NCBI GenBank assembly: GCA_002413305.1
Contig: DHWS01000157.1
Coordinates: 1-23,797, forward strand
From: Actinobacteria bacterium UBA5176
GTDB taxonomy: Bacteria; Actinomycetota; UBA4738
Reading direction: 5' to 3'
Length of the DNA stretch: 23,797 bases
Positions 13,966-20,964 of this stretch are shown here, piece after piece. Position 1 is the first letter of the stretch. The number at the start of each line of letters is the position of its first letter. The notes under the pieces were generated by a model. It was not told the origin of the DNA. It did not search any database and saw only the letters and a program-made list of their open reading frames with translations. The translations under genes were made by a program, and so were the position numbers.

Positions 13966-14943
13966 CTACCAGGCGAAGGCTTCGGGCGCCGGTCCTCCCG
14001 GTCCCGGCCAGATGTCGTCGAGCTTTTGCAGGATGGCCTTCTCCAGCCGGATCTCCGTGGCCCGGACGGCCCCGTCGAGCTGCTCCATCGTCCGCGGCCC
14101 GACGATGGGGGCGGTGACCGCGGGCTGGGCGAGCAGCCAGGCCAGCGCGACGTTGGCCGGCTCCTCGCCGAGGTCGGCGCAGAGCTTCTCGTAGGCCTCG
14201 AGCTGGTCGCGGTGCTCCTCGATACGCCTCCTGGCCTCGCCGCTGGACCGCCGTCCCTTGGACGCCTTGTGCAGCGCCCCACCGAGGATGCCCCGGCCCA
14301 GCGGGCTCCACGGGATCACCCCCATGCCGTACGCCTGCGCCGCCGGCAGGATCTCGAGCTCGACCATCCGGTCGGCCAGGTTGTAGAAGCACTGCTCGGA
14401 GGCGAGCCCCAGGAAGTTCCGCCGGCGGGCGGCCTCGTTCGCCTGGGCGATGTGCCAGCCGGCGAAGTTGCTGGACCCGACGTAGGTCACCTTGCCCTGC
14501 TGGACGAGCAGCTCCATGGCCTGCCAGATCTCCTCCCACGGCGTCTCGCGGTCCACGTGGTGCATCTGGTACAGGTCGATGCGGTCGGTCTGGAGGCGCT
14601 TCAGCGAACCCTCCGCCGCACGCACGATGTTCAGTGCGGACAGCCGGTCGAAGTTCGGCCAGTCCTCTTTCGACATGCCGCCGAAGACCTTCGTGGCCAG
14701 GACCACCTTGTCCCGGCGTGCAGGGTCTGCGGCCAGCCACCGCCCGACGATCTGTTCCGTCCAGCCCTCACCCTTCTTCCAGCCGTACACGTTGGCCGTG
14801 TCGAAGAGGTTGATGCCGAGGTCGAGCGCCCGGTCCATGATCGCGTGGCTGTCCTTCTCCGAGGCCTGCGGGCCGAAGTTCATGGTGCCCAGGACCAGGC
14901 GGCTAACCTTCACGCCGAGCCGTCCGAGATGCGTGTACTCCAT
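13966..14943 (-). CDS. Aldo/keto reductase (YakC/Kv-beta-like)
   Basis: 325 residues, the normal length for the family. The catalytic tetrad is visible: Asp48 and Tyr53 in FDTANVYG, Lys85 in VVLATKVFG and His128 in DLYQMH. GSSNFAGWHIAQAN and VIPWSPLGRGIL are typical family blocks, and the C-terminal VGPRTMEQLDGAV binds the NADPH phosphate region. It reduces aldehydes or ketones with NADPH; the substrate is unknown. ATG 14943 is chosen over an upstream start because similarity begins at MEYTHLGRLG and AAGGAG lies 7 nt upstream. Convergent with the preceding lipoprotein gene. Confidence 0.95.
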   Translation of the reverse strand: MEYTHLGRLGVKVSRLVLGTMNFGPQASEKDSHAIMDRALDLGINLFDTANVYGWKKGEGWTEQIVGRWLAADPARRDKVVLATKVFGGMSKEDWPNFDRLSALNIVRAAEGSLKRLQTDRIDLYQMHHVDRETPWEEIWQAMELLVQQGKVTYVGSSNFAGWHIAQANEAARRRNFLGLASEQCFYNLADRMVELEILPAAQAYGMGVIPWSPLGRGILGGALHKASKGRRSSGEARRRIEEHRDQLEAYEKLCADLGEEPANVALAWLLAQPAVTAPIVGPRTMEQLDGAVRATEIRLEKAILQKLDDIWPGPGGPAPEAFAW

Positions 14944-15090
14944 TCGCTGACTCCTTCCGTCTGCGTAGCGAAGGCCTACCCGCCAGTATCCGGCCGCATG
15001 CAACAAACGCGCTGGATGCGCCGAGGGCCGAGTTCGCAACCATTCAAGACATCTGTGCGTCCTGGCTGGTGAGAACGAGAGCAGTTGGCC

Positions 15091-15108
15091 GCCAGGAGCG
15101 ATCCTGGC
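15091..15108 (+). promoter_or_regulatory. Stem-loop with GCGA tetraloop before the BNR gene
   Basis: GCCAGGA (15091-15097) and TCCTGGC (15102-15108) form a perfect 7-bp stem closed by GCGA, a GNRA tetraloop, 20 nt before ATG 15129. There is no T-run, so it is not a classical terminator; a 5'-UTR stability element is possible. Confidence 0.35.
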
Positions 15109-15128
15109 CTGACCGAAAGGGCGCATCG

Positions 15129-16301
15129 ATGAGCCGGACCATCCTCAGGAGGTTCCGTCCCCTGACCGCCATCGCGGGCTGCGCTGCGATCCTTATCCTG
15201 GCCCTCGTACAGCCGGCTGCCGGAACCACGGTGGCGGTCAGGGCTACCCTGACGGCGGGCGCTCCGGTTCCGCCGGACTTCAAGGCCCAGTCCATCACCT
15301 GGGTTTCACCTCAGCGTGGCTGGGCGCTCGGCACCATCGCCTGCGCCACGGGGACCTGCACCGAGGTCATCGGCACCGACAACGGAGGGGACGCCTGGCA
15401 GTTGATGGGCTCGATCGACGCCCCGATCCCGAAGCTGGGAAACCCTGGATCGGGGATCACCGAGGTCCGGTTCGCCACCGCGAGCGTGGGCTGGGCTTTC
15501 GCACCTGAGCTGTTCGGCACCACCGATGGTGGCCGGACCTGGGCGACGATGCGGATCCCCGGCGGTGGGAAGCAGGTGCTCTCCCTGGCGGCGAACTCGA
15601 GCGAAGTGTACGCCGTGGTCTCACCGTGCAAGTACGCCACCGGCATCTGCACGGACCAGCCGTTGACCTTCTGGCGGAAGGCCGTCTCGGCCTCCACGTG
15701 GACCCAGATCCCGCTCGACCTTCCCATCAGCTTCGCCGCCAACGTTTCGGTGTACGGCCGGACGGCCTACGTGGTGGACGAGCGGGTGGACACGGTCGAA
15801 CGCCCCGACCGCTTCTACGCCAGCACGAACGGTGTCGACTTCTCCGCGCGGCCCGTGCCGTGCGATAAGACTCCGGACGTCGCGCTCGACCAGGCCCTGC
15901 CGACGTCGCGGACCGATGTCTTCCTGCTGTGCGTCGGTAATCCCGGCTTCAGCAAGTCCGAGAAGATCGTCTACCGGTCGACGGACACGGGCAGGACCGA
16001 GCACTACTCCGGCATCGTGGGCGACTACGGGATCCAGTCCCAGCTGGCGGTATCGCCCTCTGGGAACATGGCCGTCTCGTCGTGGTCCGATGGCTCATTC
16101 ATGTACATCGACGACACGCACGACACGAACTGGACGATGGTGATCGGTTCGGGTGACGGCGGGGCCGGATTCAACGACGTCGTCTATGTTTCCGACGAGG
16201 TGGCCTGGGTGGTGTACGGGCCGGACGATCAATTCTCGGGATACGGCGCGATCATGGTCACCCGTGACGCCGGCCAGACCTGGTCGTTCGTGACGCCGTG
16301 A
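15129..16301 (+). CDS. Secreted BNR/Ycf48-like repeat beta-propeller protein
   Basis: 390 residues. A signal peptide (about residues 1-33, hydrophobic core AIAGCAAILILALVQ) leads to a propeller with BNR/Asp-box repeats: GTDNGGDAWQLMG, GTTDGGRTWATM and VTRDAGQTWSFV match S/T-x-D-x-G-x-x-W. Between them are blade strands such as VGWAFAPELF, TAYVVDERVD and VAWVVYG. Proteins of this type bind ligands or assemble complexes outside the cell; sialidase catalytic residues were not recognised. Cys pairs (CATGTC, CKYATGIC) suggest disulfides and an extracellular location. Weak SD GAAAGGG before ATG. Upstream of the YceI-like gene on the same strand. Confidence 0.88.
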   Translation: MSRTILRRFRPLTAIAGCAAILILALVQPAAGTTVAVRATLTAGAPVPPDFKAQSITWVSPQRGWALGTIACATGTCTEVIGTDNGGDAWQLMGSIDAPIPKLGNPGSGITEVRFATASVGWAFAPELFGTTDGGRTWATMRIPGGGKQVLSLAANSSEVYAVVSPCKYATGICTDQPLTFWRKAVSASTWTQIPLDLPISFAANVSVYGRTAYVVDERVDTVERPDRFYASTNGVDFSARPVPCDKTPDVALDQALPTSRTDVFLLCVGNPGFSKSEKIVYRSTDTGRTEHYSGIVGDYGIQSQLAVSPSGNMAVSSWSDGSFMYIDDTHDTNWTMVIGSGDGGAGFNDVVYVSDEVAWVVYGPDDQFSGYGAIMVTRDAGQTWSFVTP

Positions 16302-16338
16302 GGGCCGCCGCTCCCCTGAGTCCTCAGCCATTCCCCAG

Positions 16339-16371
16339 CGTTCTCGCAGAGCCCTGCCAGGGTCGAGAACG
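16339..16371 (+). promoter_or_regulatory. Nested inverted repeat upstream of the YceI-like gene
   Basis: CGTTCTCG (16339-16346) pairs perfectly with CGAGAACG (16364-16371), and inside it CCCT (16352-16355) pairs with AGGG (16359-16362). It sits 37 nt after the BNR stop and 14 nt before ATG 16386. Possible operator, mRNA hairpin or U-less terminator. Confidence 0.45.
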
Positions 16372-16385
16372 AAGATGGCGCGGCG

Positions 16386-17087
16386 ATGAGGATCCGTCAC
16401 TGGAAGCGCTGGCTGATCGGGGGAGCGATCCTTGTCGTGCTCGCCGTGGTCGGGGGTCCCTTCGTCTACATCCACTTCGTCGAGGGGTCGGCGCCCGCGC
16501 CGCTCAGCCTCTCGAACAGCCCGGGAGTGGCCGCTAGCCCGGGCGCGACGGCCGCCGCCATCGCTTCGGTCGACGGGAGCTGGAAGGTCGCCTCCGGCTC
16601 GCAGGTCGGCTACCGCGTCAGCGAGATCCTGTTCGGCCAGAGCCACGTGGCGGTGGGGCGGACCTCCTCGATCCAGGGTTCGTTCGTGCTGAACGGAACC
16701 ACCGTCGAGTCCGGGAGCTTCACCGCCGACATGCGAATGGTCACCAGCGACCAGTCGCGTCGCGACGAGCAGTTCAACGGCAGGATCATGGAAACCTCGA
16801 CCTATCCCACCGGCACCTTCGTCCTGGACGGGCCGGTGGAGCTGGGGTCGCTACCGGCGGACGGCGTCACCCGCACGGTTCGGGTCTCCGGCACGCTCAC
16901 GCTCCACGGCACCAAGCGGAGGGTCACGTTCGAGTTGAGCGGCCGCCGGACCGGCTCGAAGCTGCAGGTCAGTGGCTCGATCCCCATCACGTTCGCCGAC
17001 TGGAACATCCCCGATCCGAGCTTCGGCCCGATCAGCACGCAGGACCATGGCACGCTCGAGTTCCTGCTGACCTTCACGCACGCGTAG
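16386..17087 (+). CDS. YceI-family protein with N-terminal membrane anchor
   Basis: 233 residues. A basic start (MRIRHWKRW) and one hydrophobic segment (about 10-31) anchor the protein, then a Ser/Ala/Pro linker leads to a YceI domain (about 62-233). Family landmarks are DGSWKVASGSQVGYRVSE at the start, SRRDEQFNGRIMETSTYPTG in the middle and TLTLHGTKRRVTFEL late. YceI domains are lipocalin-like barrels that bind long isoprenoid-type lipids in the periplasm or at the cell surface. No SD precedes ATG; a four-codon ORF ATG GCG CGG CGA TGA (16375-16389) ends on it with an ATGA overlap. GlpD follows after 51 nt with its own promoter. Confidence 0.92.
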   Translation: MRIRHWKRWLIGGAILVVLAVVGGPFVYIHFVEGSAPAPLSLSNSPGVAASPGATAAAIASVDGSWKVASGSQVGYRVSEILFGQSHVAVGRTSSIQGSFVLNGTTVESGSFTADMRMVTSDQSRRDEQFNGRIMETSTYPTGTFVLDGPVELGSLPADGVTRTVRVSGTLTLHGTKRRVTFELSGRRTGSKLQVSGSIPITFADWNIPDPSFGPISTQDHGTLEFLLTFTHA

Positions 17088-17122
17088 GGTCGAACGGCAG
17101 GCTACCGTTCTGGGGCGCCCGG

Positions 17123-17128
17123 TACCAT
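17123..17128 (+). promoter_or_regulatory. -10 box (TACCAT), leaderless GlpD promoter
   Basis: TACCAT, 10 nt, then ATG 17139, with no SD between. Identical to the hexamer before the gene at 9086. Confidence 0.5.
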
Positions 17129-17138
17129 CGCTCCCGAC

Positions 17139-18704
17139 ATGCTCGCCTTCTCCGCGGAGACCCGCCGCGCCGACCTCGAACGCATGGCCGATCGCCAGCT
17201 CGACCTCCTGGTGATCGGGGGCGGTATCATCGGTTCCGGCGTCGCATTGGACGCGGCCAGCCGTGGCCTCTCGGTCGGCCTCGTCGAGCGGGACGACTTC
17301 GCCGCCGGCACCTCGGGGAGGTCCTCCCGCCTGATCCACGGCGGCGTCCGCTACCTCGAGCATTACCAGTTCGACGTGGTGCACGAATCCCTCCGGGAGC
17401 GGGCCATCCTGCTCCGGCTGGCCCCGCACCTCATCGAGCCGATCCCCATCTACACGCCGACCCGGACGAGGGTGCAGCGACACTTCTTCCGGCTGGGGCT
17501 GGTCGCCTACGACGTCCTGGCGTTCGGACGGAACATCGGGCGGGACCGGTACGCGGGGGCGAGCGAGATCGCCCGGGCCGTCCCCGGGCTCGGCCGTCCC
17601 AGGCCGGGCGTCCTGTACCACGAATGCCGAACCGACGACGCTCGCTTGACCCTGGAGGTGGCCCGGACCGCCCGGGCCTACGGCGCGCTGGTGGCGAACC
17701 ACGCCGAGGTCACCGGCCTGCTTAGCTCGGAGGGCCGTGTCCAGGGGGCTCGGGTGCTCGACGGGATCGGGGGGGAGTCGCTCGACGTCCGAGCCCGGCT
17801 GACCGTCAACGCGGCCGGGGTGTGGGCGGAGGCCATCCAGGGCCTGGCCACCGACGCACCAAAGCTGCTCCGGCCCAGCAAGGGCGTCCACCTGGTGTTT
17901 CGGCCCGGAGCGGTCGAAACGCGAACGGGGGTGCTGGTCCCTTCGGTCGGGCACGACGGGCGGTTCCTGTTCGTCATCCCATGGGGCGGGCGGGTGTACG
18001 CGGGCACCACCGACACCGCGTATGACGGCGACCTCGAGGGTCCGACGGTGACCCCACAGGACTTCGACTACATCTTCGATGCCATGCAGGCCTCGTTCCC
18101 CTCGCTCACCCGAGACGACGTGGTGGCCTCGTGGGCGGGACTGCGGCCCCTGCTGGCCGGTGGGCCGCCACCGCACGGAGGCGGGCCATCGCCCACCGTG
18201 GAGGAGTCCGCGCACCACGTCCGTGCGAGGACGGCCGACCTCTCTCGCAAGCACGCCTTGTACGAGACGCCGCCGGGCCTGCTGACGATCACGGGCGGCA
18301 AGCTGACCGCGTTCCGTTCCATGGCTGAGGACGCGGTCGACAGCGCGTGCCGCGACCTGGGCATCCGGCAGCGCTCGCGGACCCGCCTGATCGCCCTCGG
18401 CTTCCATGGCGACCTTGCGGTGGCTCTGGAGCAGGCGCAGGCCGAAGCGGTCCGGCTCCGGCTTCCCCCGCAGGCCGGGCGGCGGATGGTCCGGCGTTTC
18501 GGCGACGACTGGACGGAGGCCCTGGAACGCATCCGGGAGGACGGATCGCTCGGCCAGCCGGCGGTTGACGGCCTGCCGGTGCTTCGGGTCGAACTGGACC
18601 TCGCCCGGGTCCGAGAGATGGCCCTCACCGACCAAGACGTTCTGGTTCAGCGGACCCGCATGACGACGATGAACCGGATGGTCGAGGAGTCGGCAGCCCG
18701 CTGA
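17139..18704 (+). CDS. glpD: FAD-dependent glycerol-3-phosphate dehydrogenase
   Basis: 521 residues, usual for GlpD. The dinucleotide-binding motif is LLVIGGGIIGSG (Gly27-Gly34), with Glu50 in LVERDDF to hold the ADP ribose. AAGTSGRSSRLIHGGVRYLE is the diagnostic GlpD signature. KGVHLVFRPGAV, VIPWGGRVYAGTTDTAYDGD and LLTITGGKLTAFRSMAEDAV mark the rest of the catalytic domain, and residues from about 400 form the C-terminal helical domain. It oxidises sn-glycerol-3-phosphate to dihydroxyacetone phosphate at the membrane and passes electrons to quinone. The start at 17139 lies 10 nt from a TACCAT box without SD; the similarity begins near residue 15, so M16 is possible. Convergent with the alkylglycerone-phosphate-synthase-like gene, with 6 nt between stops. 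Confidence 0.95.
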   Translation: MLAFSAETRRADLERMADRQLDLLVIGGGIIGSGVALDAASRGLSVGLVERDDFAAGTSGRSSRLIHGGVRYLEHYQFDVVHESLRERAILLRLAPHLIEPIPIYTPTRTRVQRHFFRLGLVAYDVLAFGRNIGRDRYAGASEIARAVPGLGRPRPGVLYHECRTDDARLTLEVARTARAYGALVANHAEVTGLLSSEGRVQGARVLDGIGGESLDVRARLTVNAAGVWAEAIQGLATDAPKLLRPSKGVHLVFRPGAVETRTGVLVPSVGHDGRFLFVIPWGGRVYAGTTDTAYDGDLEGPTVTPQDFDYIFDAMQASFPSLTRDDVVASWAGLRPLLAGGPPPHGGGPSPTVEESAHHVRARTADLSRKHALYETPPGLLTITGGKLTAFRSMAEDAVDSACRDLGIRQRSRTRLIALGFHGDLAVALEQAQAEAVRLRLPPQAGRRMVRRFGDDWTEALERIREDGSLGQPAVDGLPVLRVELDLARVREMALTDQDVLVQRTRMTTMNRMVEESAAR

Positions 18705-18710
18705 GGCAGG

Positions 18711-20117
18711 TTAGGGGAACAGCGCGCCCGGGTTGAGGATGCCGTGCGGGTCCAGGGCGCGTTTGATCGAACGCAGCATGGCCACCCCTTCGTCGCCCAG
18801 CTCGCCGGCCAGGTACCTCGCCTTCAGGCGGCCAACGCCGTGGTGGTGGGTCATGGTCCCGCCGGCTCGCAGGCAGGCCCGGATCGCCCCGTCCCACGCT
18901 TGGAGGTACCGCGGTTCGACGTCCACGTCGTCGGTCCCTCGGATGATGAATGTGAAGTACAGCGAGGAGCCAGACGGGTAGACGTGGGAGAGGTGGCATC
19001 CGACCGCTTCGGCCTGCGCGGACAGCGTGTGGCGGACCTCCTCGTACAGGGCCTGCAGCCCGGACCAGAGGCCCGCGACCTCCATGGTGTCGACGATCGC
19101 TCCCGGTCCGAACGCCCGTTCGGGCCCCATGATCCGCCGGTACTGGTCGACCGCGTCGCCCCGGTGCGTCCACCAGTGTTCGCCGTACGCCGGACCCAGA
19201 TCGCGGCCGCCGAACGTCGCGGCCACGCTCCGAATCGCCTGCGCGCGCTCGCCGATGCCGGGGAGACCGGCGTCGGACCCGACGATCGCCGCGCACCCTC
19301 CCGGATGGCCCAGGCGGCCGAAGTTCAACAGGGCATCGGGTTCGTCGTATCCCCGCAATACGGAGGCGCCCGCCCCGGAGCGGCGGATGTCCCGCAGGCA
19401 GGCCGAGAGCTCGGCGAACGATCCGAACCCGAACCCCTCCCAGGTCCACGCGCGCGGGCGGGCGGAGCACGCCAGGACGGCTTCGGTCACCACGGCCAAG
19501 GTGCCCTCGCTCCCGATCAGGAGGTGGCGGAGGTCCGGGCCGGCTGCTGAACGGGGCACTGGCGCGAGCGTCATCACCCGCCCGCCCGGGAGGACGGCCG
19601 TCACGCCGAGGAGGAGGTCCTCTATGGCCCCGAAGCCCGCCGAGGCCTGCCCGGCCGACGCGGCCGCGATCCAGCCCCCCACCGAGGAGAGCCCGATCGA
19701 CTGTGGATAGTGCCCGAGGGTCAGGTCGAACGGTTCGAGCTGCTCCTCCAGGCGGGTGCCGATCGTCCCGGCCTCCACTCGCACGACCCGGGACTCCTGG
19801 TCGACGTCGATCACCCGATCCATCCGCGAGAGGTCCAGGACGATGTGGCCGGCCTCGGGCTGCGCGCCCCCGGACACGCCGGAGCCGCCTCCGCGGGGGA
19901 CGATGGCGGCGCCCGCTTCGTCCGCCCAGGCCAGCATGGCGGCCACCTCGTCCGTCGACTCCGGGAACAGCACTGCCGCGGGTCGTGACAGGTGGTCACC
20001 CCGGGACTCCCGGAGCATCGCGAGCGCCCACCAGTCACGGGCCCGTTCGGCCAGGATGGCCGGGTCGGTGCTGACAGCGTGCGGGCCGAGCCGGTCTCGA
20101 AGCTCCCCCAGGTCCAC
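18711..20117 (-). CDS. FAD-binding oxidase, alkylglycerone-phosphate synthase-like
   Basis: 468 residues of the VAO/PCMH flavoprotein family. FAD_binding_4 domain: PAAVLFPESTDEVAAML, the pyrophosphate loop PRGGGSGVSGGA (residues 74-85), SIGLSSVGGWIAAASAGQAS and LLIGSEGTLAVVTEAVL. The C-terminal domain has THHHGVGRLKARYL (His424-426) and ends with DPHGILNPGALFP. The HHH motif with the LNPG ending is characteristic of alkyldihydroxyacetone-phosphate synthases, which replace the acyl chain of acyl-DHAP with a fatty alcohol to make ether lipids; some bacterial homologues are instead D-lactate or glycolate oxidase-like. GTG 20117 lies 7 nt from a TACTAT box. Confidence 0.88.
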   Translation of the reverse strand: MDLGELRDRLGPHAVSTDPAILAERARDWWALAMLRESRGDHLSRPAAVLFPESTDEVAAMLAWADEAGAAIVPRGGGSGVSGGAQPEAGHIVLDLSRMDRVIDVDQESRVVRVEAGTIGTRLEEQLEPFDLTLGHYPQSIGLSSVGGWIAAASAGQASAGFGAIEDLLLGVTAVLPGGRVMTLAPVPRSAAGPDLRHLLIGSEGTLAVVTEAVLACSARPRAWTWEGFGFGSFAELSACLRDIRRSGAGASVLRGYDEPDALLNFGRLGHPGGCAAIVGSDAGLPGIGERAQAIRSVAATFGGRDLGPAYGEHWWTHRGDAVDQYRRIMGPERAFGPGAIVDTMEVAGLWSGLQALYEEVRHTLSAQAEAVGCHLSHVYPSGSSLYFTFIIRGTDDVDVEPRYLQAWDGAIRACLRAGGTMTHHHGVGRLKARYLAGELGDEGVAMLRSIKRALDPHGILNPGALFP

Positions 20118-20124
20118 CTCGCGG

Positions 20125-20130
20125 ATAGTA
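20125..20130 (-). promoter_or_regulatory. -10 box (TACTAT), leaderless promoter of the FAD oxidase gene
   Basis: TACTAT on the minus strand, 7 nt, then GTG 20117. It is only 6 bp from the plus-strand TACCCT box at 20137, forming a compact divergent promoter. Confidence 0.55.
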
Positions 20131-20136
20131 GCCCGC

Positions 20137-20142
20137 TACCCT
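20137..20142 (+). promoter_or_regulatory. -10 box (TACCCT) of the lipoate-ligase-type gene
   Basis: TACCCT lies 6 nt before GTG 20149 and 9 nt before ATG 20152, the alternative starts of an 8-9 codon ORF, and 32 nt before the main ATG 20175. Confidence 0.5.
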
Positions 20143-20151
20143 TGCCGGGTG

Positions 20152-20178
20152 ATGGACGGGGCCGGGATCGCCGCATGA
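20152..20178 (+). CDS. Putative leaderless leader peptide MDGAGIAA
   Basis: ATG 20152 (or GTG 20149, same frame) follows TACCCT at leaderless spacing and encodes eight residues. Its TGA (20176-20178) overlaps the ATG of the next gene (20175-20177) as ATGA. The main gene has only a weak SD-like purine stretch, so re-initiation after this ORF is a plausible way to start it. Confidence 0.42.
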   Translation: MDGAGIAA

Positions 20179-20942
20179 GCGTCGATACACGCCGAACCAT
20201 CCGGCTGGTGACGGACTCCTACCCCGACCCGCCGGCGTTCGACACAGCGATCTCCCACGCCACTCTGGCTCGGGTCTCCGAGGGCGCCGAACCGGAGACC
20301 CTCCGGCTCCACCGTCCCGCCCGGGTCGTGGCGTTCGGCCCGAAGGACCGGCTCGCCGAGGGGTTCGGCGACGCCGTCCGGGCGGCGCACGAGCAGGGTT
20401 TCGCCTCGATCCTCCGGTTGGCCGGCGGGAGGGCGGCGGTGTTCCACGAACGGGCGCTCGCCTTCTCCTGGGCCATCCCCCTCCCGTCGCCCCGCGAGGG
20501 CATCCGGGCGCGGTTCGAACTGCTGGCTGCCCTGATGGCCGAGGCCTTCCGTTCGCTGGGCGTCGATGCTCGAGTGGGAGCGGTGCCCGGCGAATACTGT
20601 CCCGGCGAGTACAGCGTCAACGCGCGGGGCGCAACGAAGCTGATGGGGGTCGGCCAGCGCATCGTCCGGCATGCCGCGCACGTGGGAGGGGTCGTGGTGG
20701 TGGGGGACGGCGCCCGGGTCCGCGACGTGCTGATCCCCGTCTACCGGGCCCTGGATCTCACGTGGGACCCGTCGACGAGCGGCAGCCTCCAGGACGAGGT
20801 GCCGGGAGTCCGGTGGGAGGACGCGCGGCGGGCGATCGTCGAACGGTTCGCGGACCGGTTCGAGCTGGTGGGCGGCCACCTCGGTCCCGAGACGCTCGTG
20901 CGGGCCGGCATGTTCGAACCGGACCATCTCGCGACGGTGTGA
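20175..20942 (+). CDS. Lipoate-protein ligase A/octanoyltransferase family protein
   Basis: 255 residues of the BPL/LplA/LipB fold. The lipoyl-binding segment ILRLAGGRAAVFHERALAFS corresponds to the RR-x-GGG-x-VFH motif. The family lysine is Lys155 in GATKLMGVGQRI, followed by AHVGGVVVVGD. Family members attach lipoate or octanoate to E2 and GcvH domains. The first Gly-rich motif is less canonical (LAGGRAA rather than SGGGAV) and no lipoyl-dependent genes are nearby, so ligase versus transferase activity is open. GEYCPGEYSVN contains a Cys that could be of interest because LipM/LipL-type transferases use Cys. Divergent from the FAD oxidase gene, convergent with the aldo/keto reductase. Confidence 0.88.
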   Translation: MSVDTRRTIRLVTDSYPDPPAFDTAISHATLARVSEGAEPETLRLHRPARVVAFGPKDRLAEGFGDAVRAAHEQGFASILRLAGGRAAVFHERALAFSWAIPLPSPREGIRARFELLAALMAEAFRSLGVDARVGAVPGEYCPGEYSVNARGATKLMGVGQRIVRHAAHVGGVVVVGDGARVRDVLIPVYRALDLTWDPSTSGSLQDEVPGVRWEDARRAIVERFADRFELVGGHLGPETLVRAGMFEPDHLATV

Positions 20943-20964
20943 ACGCGAACGAGGCCGGCGCCGC

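Noticed and set aside
16851..18635. Minus-strand open frame of about 590 codons opposite the YceI-like and GlpD genes
   Set aside because: The opposite strand encodes well-defined YceI and GlpD domains; the minus frame has no start signal or recognisable motif.
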